Both the position numbers and the translations under genes were made by a program. From positions 1 through 13,191 of the forward strand of contig QMMZ01000015.1 of the NCBI GenBank assembly GCA_003647525.1: 13,191 bases of DNA, given 5' to 3'. Source of the DNA: Deltaproteobacteria bacterium (GTDB taxonomy: Bacteria; Desulfobacterota; Desulfobacteria; Desulfobacterales; ETH-SRB1). A model generated the notes under the pieces. The model was not told the origin of the DNA. It did no database searches and was given only the letters and a program-made list of their open reading frames with translations. Shown here one piece after another: positions 7,042 through 13,191 of the stretch (the first letter of the stretch is position 1; every line of letters begins with the position of its first letter).

Positions 7042-8399
7042 ATTGCTTTCTTTTTATGTTTTTCATCCTTTGGGATAAGCATGTCCCACAAGGAGCCTGA
7101 GTACCCAAGTTTATGAAGAAATTGTAAACTGCTGTCCAGAGCATCTGGCGGGAAAATACAATGCCTTTTTCCTTTAAAAGCATTATTTAATGTATTTTTA
7201 AGCCACTGTTTGTCTATTCCAGGTGCTATATAATATACTGGCTCAAGCAATTCCTGGTCAGGCGAAATAATGCCTTGCTTAATTGCAGTCCTGGCAAGAG
7301 CGGTATCAGGAAGAATACGTATACCCATAAAAATAAATGAAACAGTTTTTTTCAGGTTTATTATATTATTTATTCCTTCCATTACGGTTTTCTGTGTTTC
7401 TCCGGGGCAGCCAAACATGTAATAATGCGCCGTAGCAACACCGTTACGAATAAAAAGGTCGTTACATTTGATAATATCATTGAAATGAAAAGATTTGCCC
7501 AGTTTCTTCAGAGTGATATTTGATGCAGCATCAGCTCCAATTTCCGCAGCTTTAAGGCCGGTTTGTTTCATGAGCTTTACATGTTCGTCATTAAGGCCTT
7601 CGGGCTTGAAAAAAGCCGTCCATGGAATAAATATGCCGCGCCTTTTCATTTCATTGACCACATCAAGATAGCGGCCATTGTCATCATTAAATACAGAATC
7701 AGTAAAAAATATATATTTGACCTTGTGTTTATTCATCAGGGTATGAATATCATTAACAACCTCTATGGTGTCCCTGCAACGAATAGTTGAACCTTCAAGG
7801 ACAGAATAAGAACAATACACGCATTTATGAGTACAGCCGCGTTTTGTCTGGACAGAAGCTATATTACCGCTTTTCAGATAAAATTTCATAATGCTGGAAT
7901 CATAAAATGCAGAAGGGATTTCATTCCCGCTCAGCTTTAATGAGGTTTTGATACACCTGTGCTCCGGATATTTTCCGTGCCTGGCATTATTAACAAACTC
8001 AACCATTAATTCTTCGCCTTCTCCTACAATTCCGTAGTCAGCGCCAACTTCGCGCAGAATTACCTCTGGCATAATAGAGAACCCTGAACCACCCATAACA
8101 ACTTTGGCATTTGTTGTCTGCCGAATTTTTTTTACTATATTTCCTACTGCATCAATATATCTCTGTTCATTTAGTAGATTGACGTTGTCAATATTTCGTA
8201 TTGATATGCCTATAATTTCCGGATTGACTTGTTTAATCTCATTTCCAAGCTTATCCAATGAGCAGTTATTTTGAAGGAAGTCAAACTGGTATACATCACA
8301 ACCTGCATTTTTCAGTGCTGCGGCAATCATACTTAACCCAAGCGGATATGTAGGATAAGGAGTGCTTGCGATATTGGAAGAAATTAAAAGGATTTTCAT
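7038..8399 (-). CDS. B12-binding-fold radical SAM protein (lipid cluster type)
   Basis: A 453-residue enzyme with an N-terminal cobalamin-binding-like Rossmann fold (about 1-140: YPLGLSMIAAAL, then VVMGGSG and GIVGEGEE) and a radical SAM barrel from about 180. The cluster motif is CTHKCVYC, with Cys189, Cys193 and Cys196 binding a 4Fe-4S cluster. The usual DXHXXG cobalamin ligand motif is absent, so any cobalamin would bind without a protein His. B12-dependent radical SAM enzymes methylate or otherwise modify unreactive carbons, and some form rings. Members linked to lipid biosynthesis occur in anammox ladderane-type and deltaproteobacterial clusters, and this protein resembles that group by layout and context. 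It overlaps genes on both sides by 4 bases. The substrate is presumably the ACP-bound or released chain; that is inference. Confidence 0.87.
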   Translation of the reverse strand: MKILLISSNIASTPYPTYPLGLSMIAAALKNAGCDVYQFDFLQNNCSLDKLGNEIKQVNPEIIGISIRNIDNVNLLNEQRYIDAVGNIVKKIRQTTNAKVVMGGSGFSIMPEVILREVGADYGIVGEGEELMVEFVNNARHGKYPEHRCIKTSLKLSGNEIPSAFYDSSIMKFYLKSGNIASVQTKRGCTHKCVYCSYSVLEGSTIRCRDTIEVVNDIHTLMNKHKVKYIFFTDSVFNDDNGRYLDVVNEMKRRGIFIPWTAFFKPEGLNDEHVKLMKQTGLKAAEIGADAASNITLKKLGKSFHFNDIIKCNDLFIRNGVATAHYYMFGCPGETQKTVMEGINNIINLKKTVSFIFMGIRILPDTALARTAIKQGIISPDQELLEPVYYIAPGIDKQWLKNTLNNAFKGKRHCIFPPDALDSSLQFLHKLGYSGSLWDMLIPKDEKHKKKAI

Positions 8400-9670
8400 G
8401 ACTCTTTATCCTTTTTGCCGGGTACCGGCCATGAGCGATTTGAACTCAGGCTAATATTTTTATATGTTCTGTCATTCTTTTCTTTTTCAATAACAGTAAG
8501 ATATAGCTTTGCCATCTTTATTTCTTTACAGCAATCAGCATAGAATGTTTGCCAAGCATACTCATACATTTTTTGCAGTGAGTCCACACTCATTTTTTTT
8601 GGTTTAAAAACAACTTCACCAGCAGTATAATGTTCCCAGTCATTATGAATTATTCTGTTTTCCTTCTCCAGTTGTTTTCTGACAGGAGAATGTGGGAAGG
8701 GCGTAAGAATAGTAAACTCAGCAAGATCCAGATCTATTTCCAGCAGAAAATCCACCAGTCGTTTAATATAATCTTCGTCATGATCATCTAAGCCCAGAAG
8801 AATAGTGCCCTCAACTCCAATTCCACGTTCTTTCAGCCGCTTTATCTTGTTGCGGATATGATCAGAAGTATCCACAATAGCCTGATATACATACCAGCAT
8901 CCGGCCTCTACAGCGAGGTCAAGTATCTCATCATCATCCTTTATCGGATGAGATATCCATTTCTTTTTTAAAGACGCAATAGATTTAAACAGCAGCTTTT
9001 CCCATTCATCGTTTTGAGCCAGGGAATTATCAACAAAAAACAGACGATTGTTATTAATACTTTCCAGTTCTTTTATTACTGCTTTAATGGGGCGTGGTCT
9101 GAACTTTCGTCCTCCAAGAAATGGGGTGCAGCAGGGGAAGCAGTTAAAACGGCATCCACGGGATGCATGGACAAGATCAACCATTTGAACGCCACGAAAA
9201 TTATATAGCTCGCGTTTTAAAATACTTCTCCTGGCAGTTCCAACCAATGATATGTCTGGGAAATTCTGATGAAAGTTATAAGTCTTTTTTAGCTTTCCTT
9301 TTTTAAAGTCTTCTATAACTTCATCAAAACGTCCTTCTGGTTCGCCAATGAACACAGAATCAGCGTGTTGCATAGTTTCTTCTGCATGCAGCATTGTTGC
9401 AATCCCGCCGAATATAACCATTTTTCCATGAGATCTGTACCAGTCAGAGATTTCCCAGGCACGTGGTATCTGGCAGGTCAGCAGAACTGAAATGGCAATT
9501 AAATCAGCTTGTTCATATAAGTTGAGTTCTTCTACGTTTTCATCGCAAAAAGAAATTTCAACATCATCTTTTATTGTTGCAGCAAAAACAACCGGACCGT
9601 GAGGTGGCAGATTAAATTCAGGCTGATTTTTTAATTTTGGCCACTTCGGGTATATCAGTTTAATTTTCAC
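8396..9670 (-). CDS. Second B12-binding-fold radical SAM protein
   Basis: A 424-residue enzyme of the same architecture as its downstream neighbour but clearly divergent from it. The N-terminal B12-binding-like domain includes LIAISVLLTCQIPRAW near 57-72, the FGGIATMLHAE block at 87-97 and FIGEPEGR at 107-114. The radical SAM motif is CRFNCFPC, with Cys173, Cys177 and Cys180 (CX3CX2C) and a further Cys181. No DXHXXG cobalamin-ligand motif is seen. The start is GTG at 9670, with AAGGG five bases upstream and the previous stop only two bases away. It overlaps the next radical SAM gene by 4 bases. Two different B12/radical SAM enzymes back to back suggest two consecutive modifications of one substrate, or a heteromeric enzyme; I cannot decide which. 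Confidence 0.85.
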   Translation of the reverse strand: MKIKLIYPKWPKLKNQPEFNLPPHGPVVFAATIKDDVEISFCDENVEELNLYEQADLIAISVLLTCQIPRAWEISDWYRSHGKMVIFGGIATMLHAEETMQHADSVFIGEPEGRFDEVIEDFKKGKLKKTYNFHQNFPDISLVGTARRSILKRELYNFRGVQMVDLVHASRGCRFNCFPCCTPFLGGRKFRPRPIKAVIKELESINNNRLFFVDNSLAQNDEWEKLLFKSIASLKKKWISHPIKDDDEILDLAVEAGCWYVYQAIVDTSDHIRNKIKRLKERGIGVEGTILLGLDDHDEDYIKRLVDFLLEIDLDLAEFTILTPFPHSPVRKQLEKENRIIHNDWEHYTAGEVVFKPKKMSVDSLQKMYEYAWQTFYADCCKEIKMAKLYLTVIEKEKNDRTYKNISLSSNRSWPVPGKKDKES

Positions 9671-9671
9671 G

Positions 9672-10334
9672 TTAACCCTTTCTTTGTAACATTATTATCA
9701 TTTCATCGAAATTAGATATTTTTTCAATAGTATCAACTACGTGCTCAAGGGATAGAGATTTTATAGTTGAAGTATTATCTTTATTGTCCAGAACAAAGCA
9801 AACAGCTTTTTCCTCATTTGCCTCAACTGCAATCATTTTTGATGTTTCTCCACGAAGGATCATTTTGCCGGCAAACCGCAGCATCGACGATATTTGATTA
9901 ACCTGAAACTTAACATATAGCAGAGGCCCCTGGAATCCAAAATAAATTGCAGCCTCAGCCATAGGAGTTGATGGCAGGGTATAGATAAAAAGATTCCCTC
10001 TTGCGATTGTACGACCGCATGAAACATAGTCCTTAAAATAAGCCAGGTTAGACTCAAAGCATCCATCATTGTTTGTGCCGAGAATTCCAGTATCATGTTT
10101 CATATGCTCAGAATATGTTATTCCGGCATCATTCAGGGCAAGGGCTATGGAGCAGCAAGTCATCTTTGAAGCAGCATCAAACCTCCCAAAATTTTTAATC
10201 GCATATTTTAACACTGATTCATGCTGCAAATGAGAATGTAACGATTTTAAATCATTATAATTACCTTGCAGCTTTTTTATAATACTGCCGTATCCGGTCA
10301 GTGTAATCCAGCCAATTCCTTTAATGACGATCAT
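9672..10334 (-). CDS. Short ketosynthase-like protein, N-terminal half only, non-catalytic
   Basis: A 220-residue protein covering only the N-terminal half of a beta-ketoacyl synthase fold, like the Ketoacyl-synt_2 proteins of aryl-polyene-type clusters. Recognisable blocks are the VIKGIGWIT start, AALALNDAG-like text near 63-71, TGILGTNNDG at 82-91, PSTPMAEAAIYFG at 121-133 and GPLLYV at 136-141. Ungapped alignment to the intact ketosynthases puts Val145 at the catalytic Cys, and there is no C-terminal half to supply the two His residues. It follows an intact ketosynthase gene and may be its structural or chain-length partner; this is inference. The ATG at 10334 has no Shine-Dalgarno sequence. 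The bases before it are a heptanucleotide tandem array, and an in-frame TAA two codons upstream excludes an earlier start. Confidence 0.75.
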   Translation of the reverse strand: MIVIKGIGWITLTGYGSIIKKLQGNYNDLKSLHSHLQHESVLKYAIKNFGRFDAASKMTCCSIALALNDAGITYSEHMKHDTGILGTNNDGCFESNLAYFKDYVSCGRTIARGNLFIYTLPSTPMAEAAIYFGFQGPLLYVKFQVNQISSMLRFAGKMILRGETSKMIAVEANEEKAVCFVLDNKDNTSTIKSLSLEHVVDTIEKISNFDEMIIMLQRKG

Positions 10335-10339
10335 AAGTT

Positions 10340-10388
10340 ACGGTTCACGGTTTACGGTTTACGGTTCACGGTTCACGGTTTACAGTTT
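10340..10388 (+). repeat. Heptanucleotide tandem array, seven units of acggttY
   Basis: Seven consecutive 7-bp units run from 10340 to 10388. Six are perfect acggttc or acggttt, and the last is a degenerate acagttt. The array fills nearly the whole gap between the ketosynthase stop (10380-10382, which lies within the last two units) and the start codon at 10334. In the mRNA sense it reads as repeats of ccgtgaa/ccgtaaa where a ribosome binding site would be expected. Copy-number change would alter intergenic spacing, not a reading frame. Confidence 0.93.
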
Positions 10389-11513
10389 TTTTAACACCAC
10401 AGCACAGTTAACCCCGCCAAATCCGGAGTTTGTTGAAATTGTTACCGAACCATCGAGCGTTAAAGGCTCGGAAGAAACCCATCCTGAAGCCTCATTATCA
10501 ATATTGCACAGGTTTACGGTAGGTGGAACAATCTTTTTATTTAAGGACTCAAATGCTATGATTATTTCTAAAAGACCGGCTGCTCCCAGTGTATGGCCTG
10601 TTCCACCTTTAATAGAATATACAGGGACTTTATGGTTTCCAAAAACAGTTTCCAATGCCTTAATTTCCATTGAATCATTATATATGGTTCCAGTTCCATG
10701 TGCTGATAAGCATACAATGTCGTTTTCTGAGACATTTGCGGATTTAAGTGCTTTGCGGATAGCCATAGCAAGTCCACTTCCATCCCGTGATGGGCCTGTC
10801 ATATGGTTTGCGTCATTTGTTAATCCCCATCCAGCGATTTCTCCAATTACATGTCTGTTTTCTCTTAATGCTCTTGATTCGCTCATCAATAATAAAAATA
10901 CGGACGCTTCACCAAGGCTCAAACCGTTTCTGTCCCTGTCAAAGGGTTTGGCCATATGTTTATCAAGTGCCATTAAAGAAGAAAATCCTGCAAAAACGAA
11001 TTCACTTACACTATCGCAGGCAACAACCATCACACAGTCATTTTCATTGCTGATAATCATTCCGGCAGCCTGAGCTATAGCTATACTTGATGAGGCGCAT
11101 GCCGCGGAAACAATAATACCGGGGCTGCTGAGCCCACACAAAAGCAATGTTTTTTCAAGCAATTTATCAGGGCGGCTGCCTGCAGCATCTGTACTCTCAT
11201 TCAGAACATGTCTTTCCAGTTTGTCAATTTCACCAGTCGTAGTCGCCAAAATCAGAAATGCATCTTCAGGAATTGAAGAAATGTTTTTTTGCAGTAATGG
11301 TTTTAGCATTTTAATGACAATTGACTCATTCTGTCCGTACGTCAGGCCGGGAACAACAGCAGCATTTTGCGTAAGAAAAGACTCTGTGGGGAATCTGTCC
11401 AGACGCCCTATTGCTGTTTTCTCTGATAACAACCCATTCCAGCAGGAATCTATCCCCCAGCCATAAGGAGTTACGATGTCACATGCAACGACAACCGCTT
11501 TTGTTCCTGTCAT
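10380..11513 (-). CDS. Beta-ketoacyl-ACP synthase (FabF-like), catalytically intact
   Basis: The second complete condensing enzyme of the operon, 377 residues. The triad is present: Cys139 in SAACASSS, His272 in SAHGTGT and His307 in GGTGHTLGAAG. The C-terminal glycine-rich NSGFGGVNCAVVL closes the thiolase fold. It differs clearly from the ketosynthase at 3371-4546, so the two probably prefer different chain lengths or starters; this is inference. It overlaps the upstream thioesterase gene by 4 bases. Its stop codon lies in the edge of the heptanucleotide array, followed by a short ketosynthase-like gene. The operon thus shows the pattern 'active ketosynthase then inactive ketosynthase-like protein' twice. 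Confidence 0.93.
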   Translation of the reverse strand: MTGTKAVVVACDIVTPYGWGIDSCWNGLLSEKTAIGRLDRFPTESFLTQNAAVVPGLTYGQNESIVIKMLKPLLQKNISSIPEDAFLILATTTGEIDKLERHVLNESTDAAGSRPDKLLEKTLLLCGLSSPGIIVSAACASSSIAIAQAAGMIISNENDCVMVVACDSVSEFVFAGFSSLMALDKHMAKPFDRDRNGLSLGEASVFLLLMSESRALRENRHVIGEIAGWGLTNDANHMTGPSRDGSGLAMAIRKALKSANVSENDIVCLSAHGTGTIYNDSMEIKALETVFGNHKVPVYSIKGGTGHTLGAAGLLEIIIAFESLNKKIVPPTVNLCNIDNEASGWVSSEPLTLDGSVTISTNSGFGGVNCAVVLKKL

Positions 11514-11989
11514 GAAAATTCACCATTTTTCCAGCGTCTGCGGCATTCTTCCAAAATTTTTGGAGAGGCAATCAGAACATCACTGCTTTTTCCGTCAATA
11601 AACATCTGTACGGTATAACCGGTTGCAGCTATATCACCGCCATCTTTAATCAGCGAATATTCGGTATTTAGCCTGGCGCCTTCATTCCATATCAATGATG
11701 CCTTTAAGGTAAACTCTTCATCCAAAAAAAGAGGTTTAAAATGGTCTATATGGAGCTGTACAATCGGCGCCCTCAGTTGAGCTTCATGGAAATTTTTATA
11801 CGAAAGACCATAACGTCTTCCAAGTTCAGCAGATCCTTCTTCAAAATATTCGGGATATCTGCCATGCCAGACGATACCCATTACATCCACTTCACTGAAT
11901 TTTACCCGCCGTTTAATATAAACTGTCAGCGGGTCCGGCATTCCTGCAATGCTTTCAAAATAACCGTTCTTTTTACGTCGCACATTCAT
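11510..11989 (-). CDS. Hot-dog acyl-CoA/acyl-ACP thioesterase (YbgC/4-hydroxybenzoyl-CoA type)
   Basis: A 159-residue single hot-dog domain that would hydrolyse an acyl thioester. The family signature SEVDVMGIVWHGRYPEYFEE spans about 32-51, with the catalytic-type Asp35 and the conserved His42, Tyr45 and Phe49. The C-terminal half, with ATGYTVQMFID near 121-131, is the usual last strand pair. Thioesterases of this family occur in aryl-polyene-type clusters and could release or proofread chains from the ACP. I use the ATG at 11989; its ribosome binding site is weak, and an ATG at 11941 would remove 16 residues without touching the domain. It is the first gene of the operon. Upstream on the minus strand a GATAAT hexamer (12004-12009) could be a -10 box, but I see no convincing -35. 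Confidence 0.88.
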   Translation of the reverse strand: MNVRRKKNGYFESIAGMPDPLTVYIKRRVKFSEVDVMGIVWHGRYPEYFEEGSAELGRRYGLSYKNFHEAQLRAPIVQLHIDHFKPLFLDEEFTLKASLIWNEGARLNTEYSLIKDGGDIAATGYTVQMFIDGKSSDVLIASPKILEECRRRWKNGEFS

Positions 11990-12108
11990 TGATCCACTAA
12001 ATTATTATCGTAACCGTTCAGCGATTCAGAGTTCACCGAAATCTTCCCAAATGACTCCCATAATCCTCAGCTTCTCTTCTCTGGAAAGGTGTCTTACTTC
12101 TACCTAAA

Positions 12109-12254
12109 TTGAGCGATTTTTTACTCGACCTGCACCAATCTCTTGCGCATCAAGGACTTGCGAAAAGTCTCTACATATCCATTGGTATGCCTACGCTTTT
12201 CGCAAACCTTGCTGCATCAAGATCTCGGCACATTTCTTCCAAAAAATCGTTCAA
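12109..12254. repeat. 146-bp imperfect palindrome
   Basis: A long inverted repeat centred near 12181.5. Outer arms are ttgagcgatttttt (12109-12122) and aaaaaatcgttcaa (12241-12254), pairing at 13 of 14 positions. Inner arms ttgcgaaaag (12158-12167) and cttttcgcaa (12196-12205) pair perfectly about the same centre, as do gcatcaagg/ccttgctgc nearly, and ccattgg sits at the centre. The middle of each arm is more diverged. It could be a palindromic mobile repeat, a folded RNA or an inverted duplication; no family is recognised. Confidence 0.75.
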
Positions 12255-12357
12255 CTTCGGTTCTATTGTGTTTTGCATGATGTAAGATCTTTTTGTTTTT
12301 TATTTTAACAAGTAGCATTCACATTGTCAGCCGCCGAGTTTACGAGATCGGCTGCAT

Positions 12358-12565
12358 TTGTATAGGCCCGGCATGGGCGCGTGAACTTATGGGGTGAAAG
12401 TCCCCTATACGTGAATCCTGTTAATATTTGATATATTAGCAAAAGTATTAGCCGAAGGCAAGGGCGGAATCGTGAGGTTCAGGCGAAGGAAGCCGGAGTA
12501 CAAAGCTATAACGTATTTATTGATAGATGGCGTGGGGCTTGTGGAGAGAAAGAATATGACTATCC
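12358..12565 (+). mobile_element. Group II intron fragment, 5' part (domain I), no reverse transcriptase
   Basis: The plus strand carries text typical of domain I of bacterial group II introns in the right order: ggcccggcatgggcgcgtg near 12365-12383, ggggtgaaagtcccc at 12391-12405 as a stem with a GAAA-type loop, gccgaaggcaagggcgg near 12451-12467, and gttcaggcgaaggaagccgg near 12477-12496. The block gtatagg (12360-12366) pairs with cctatac (12404-12410). The expected GTGYG start is not clean, and no intron-encoded reverse transcriptase/maturase or domain V/VI follows, so this is a remnant. The 3' limit is approximate. Identification is by pattern memory, not by alignment. Confidence 0.62.
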
Positions 12566-12687
12566 AATTGCATTGTGGATGCCAATGCAGATTACATATA
12601 AATATCGCAACTGTCTGTAAATAAAGCTGAATGTTTGATTTATAGCAGAGCTCTATAGTGATCGTTGTCAGTTATTTTTCTTGTCTC

Positions 12688-13075
12688 TTACCAGAGTCGC
12701 GTTCGAGCCGGTTGTTCGACTTCCTTCTTCAATATAGTTCTGAAACAGGTTGCCGTTTCCTCATACCCCAGTGCTGAGTAAAACCCAGATGCTCGTAGCG
12801 TACAGACAACCACCTGGGCAGAGCTTCTGGACTTCGCCCATCTTTCGAATTCCTTACATTAGGACTCTGCCAACGCCACATCCTCGGTGTGATGGGCAAA
12901 CATAGATTTCTTCAACTCCAGCCACTCGACCGTTGACAAAGAATGCAACATGGTCAAACCCCAGAAGATAACCAACGAGCGATGACTTCACTATGGCGAC
13001 GACCACATGTGACGGGCTGTCGAGCCAGCACTGACGAAAAGACTCCCGAAAACAGTTCGGATCGACGGCTACCAA
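12688..13075 (-). pseudogene. GNAT-family N-acetyltransferase, frameshifted and 5'-truncated
   Basis: The first frame (13075 down to 12854) carries GNAT motif A: VEEIYVCPSHRGCGVGRVLM, with the acetyl-CoA pyrophosphate-binding R-G-x-G-x-G pattern. It ends in a TAA directly after LM. One base further on, the next frame reads KEFERWAKSRSS and then ASGFYSALGYEET and FRTIL, the standard C-terminal part of a GNAT, and stops at 12688 after 55 codons. One extra T near 12856 therefore breaks the gene, unless it is a sequencing error. The N-terminal helix expected before the first strand is missing. The open frame begins at a TTG inside the attC-like repeat, with an in-frame TGA not far upstream. It was probably an integron cassette gene or an interrupted acetyltransferase; its substrate is unknown. 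Confidence 0.75.
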
Positions 13076-13191
13076 CGTAAGGCGGGACAGCCTGTAAATT
13101 CAATCGGTTAGCAACTCCTTAGATTTTGCTTGATTGTGGAATTGCCATAGAGCCAAAATGGCGAAAAGTGTCCCGCTTTAAGTTGGTAGCC
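13067..13191 (-). repeat. attC-like palindromic site (integron type), reaching the window end
   Basis: A 125-bp structure whose 23-bp ends (13067-13089 and 13169-13191) are inverted repeats with two mismatches. On the minus strand it opens with an AAC-containing box (taccaac), continues to an agcgggaca arm, and closes with tgtcccgcc, ttac and a GTT-containing box (gttggta). This order, the length and the inner text (ttgctaacc, ttgaatttacag) resemble attC sites of chromosomal integrons of the Vibrio type. The boxes do not fully match the RYYYAAC/GTTRRRY consensus, so other palindromic elements remain possible. It lies directly at the 5' side of the acetyltransferase remnant, where the attC of a preceding cassette would be. 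Confidence 0.5.

Larger units (their letters stand above)
11990..12687. other. Non-coding stretch upstream of the lipid operon
   Basis: About 700 bases without a convincing intact gene. Bases 12109-12254 are an imperfect palindrome and about 12358-12565 is a group II intron fragment, both listed separately. Between them, 12255-12357 shows nothing I can name, and 12566-12687 is AT-rich without recognisable structure. The operon promoter should lie somewhere above 11990 on the minus strand, but no strong -35/-10 pair stands out. Confidence 0.6.

Noticed and set aside
10340..10388. Heptad array as a CRISPR
   Set aside because: Seven-base direct units with no spacers; it is a simple tandem repeat.
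10324..11073. 249-codon open frame on the plus strand
   Set aside because: It is antisense to the intact ketosynthase at 10380-11513, begins in the tandem repeat and shows no family motifs.
12171..12278. 35-codon open frame within the palindrome, minus strand
   Set aside because: No ribosome binding site and no known family; listed under the palindrome finding but not called as a gene.

Overview
The window (13,191 bp, AT-rich over most of its length) looks like a chromosomal fragment, perhaps a whole metagenomic contig, of a Gram-negative anaerobe-like bacterium. A deltaproteobacterial (Desulfobacterota-type) origin is my best guess. It rests on the gene families and on operons packed with 4-bp ATGA overlaps, not on a marker gene. 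Both window edges coincide with repeat boundaries: a 100-bp MITE-like element at base 1 and an attC-like inverted repeat ending at base 13191. That is what an assembly broken at repeats would give.

Layout. Bases 1-100 hold a MITE-like element. Bases 135-2218 (+) hold a two-gene potassium uptake unit, a TrkH-type channel subunit and a one-module TrkA/KtrA-type regulator. Convergent to it, and filling 2263-11989 on the minus strand, is one ten-gene operon. In transcription order it encodes: hot-dog thioesterase; ketosynthase; a short non-catalytic ketosynthase-like protein; two consecutive B12-binding-fold radical SAM enzymes; a family 2 glycosyltransferase fused to DUF2062; an LpxL-like acyltransferase; [second MITE copy]; acyl carrier protein; a second ketosynthase; and a full-length but catalytically dead ketosynthase-like (chain-length-factor type) protein.

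How the genes may work together (inference). The ACP, two active ketosynthases and their two inactive partners would build an unusual acyl chain. The radical SAM pair would modify it. The thioesterase, acyltransferase and glycosyltransferase would release the chain or put it on a membrane lipid or glycolipid. The set resembles aryl-polyene-type clusters (KS/CLF pair, ACP, thioesterase, LpxL-like acyltransferase, GT-DUF2062). The added B12/radical SAM enzymes recall ladderane-type lipid clusters of anammox and some deltaproteobacteria. No ketoreductase or dehydratase is present, so those steps must come from elsewhere. The product cannot be read from sequence.

Bases 11990-13191 are a graveyard of mobile and repetitive DNA. 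They hold a 146-bp imperfect palindrome with similar reading frames on its two strands, the 5' (domain I) part of a group II intron without its reverse transcriptase, a frameshifted and 5'-truncated GNAT acetyltransferase, and a 125-bp attC-like (integron-type) palindrome. Smaller curiosities are a heptanucleotide tandem array between two operon genes and the two nearly identical inverted MITE copies, each immediately upstream of a start codon and facing it with the same end.
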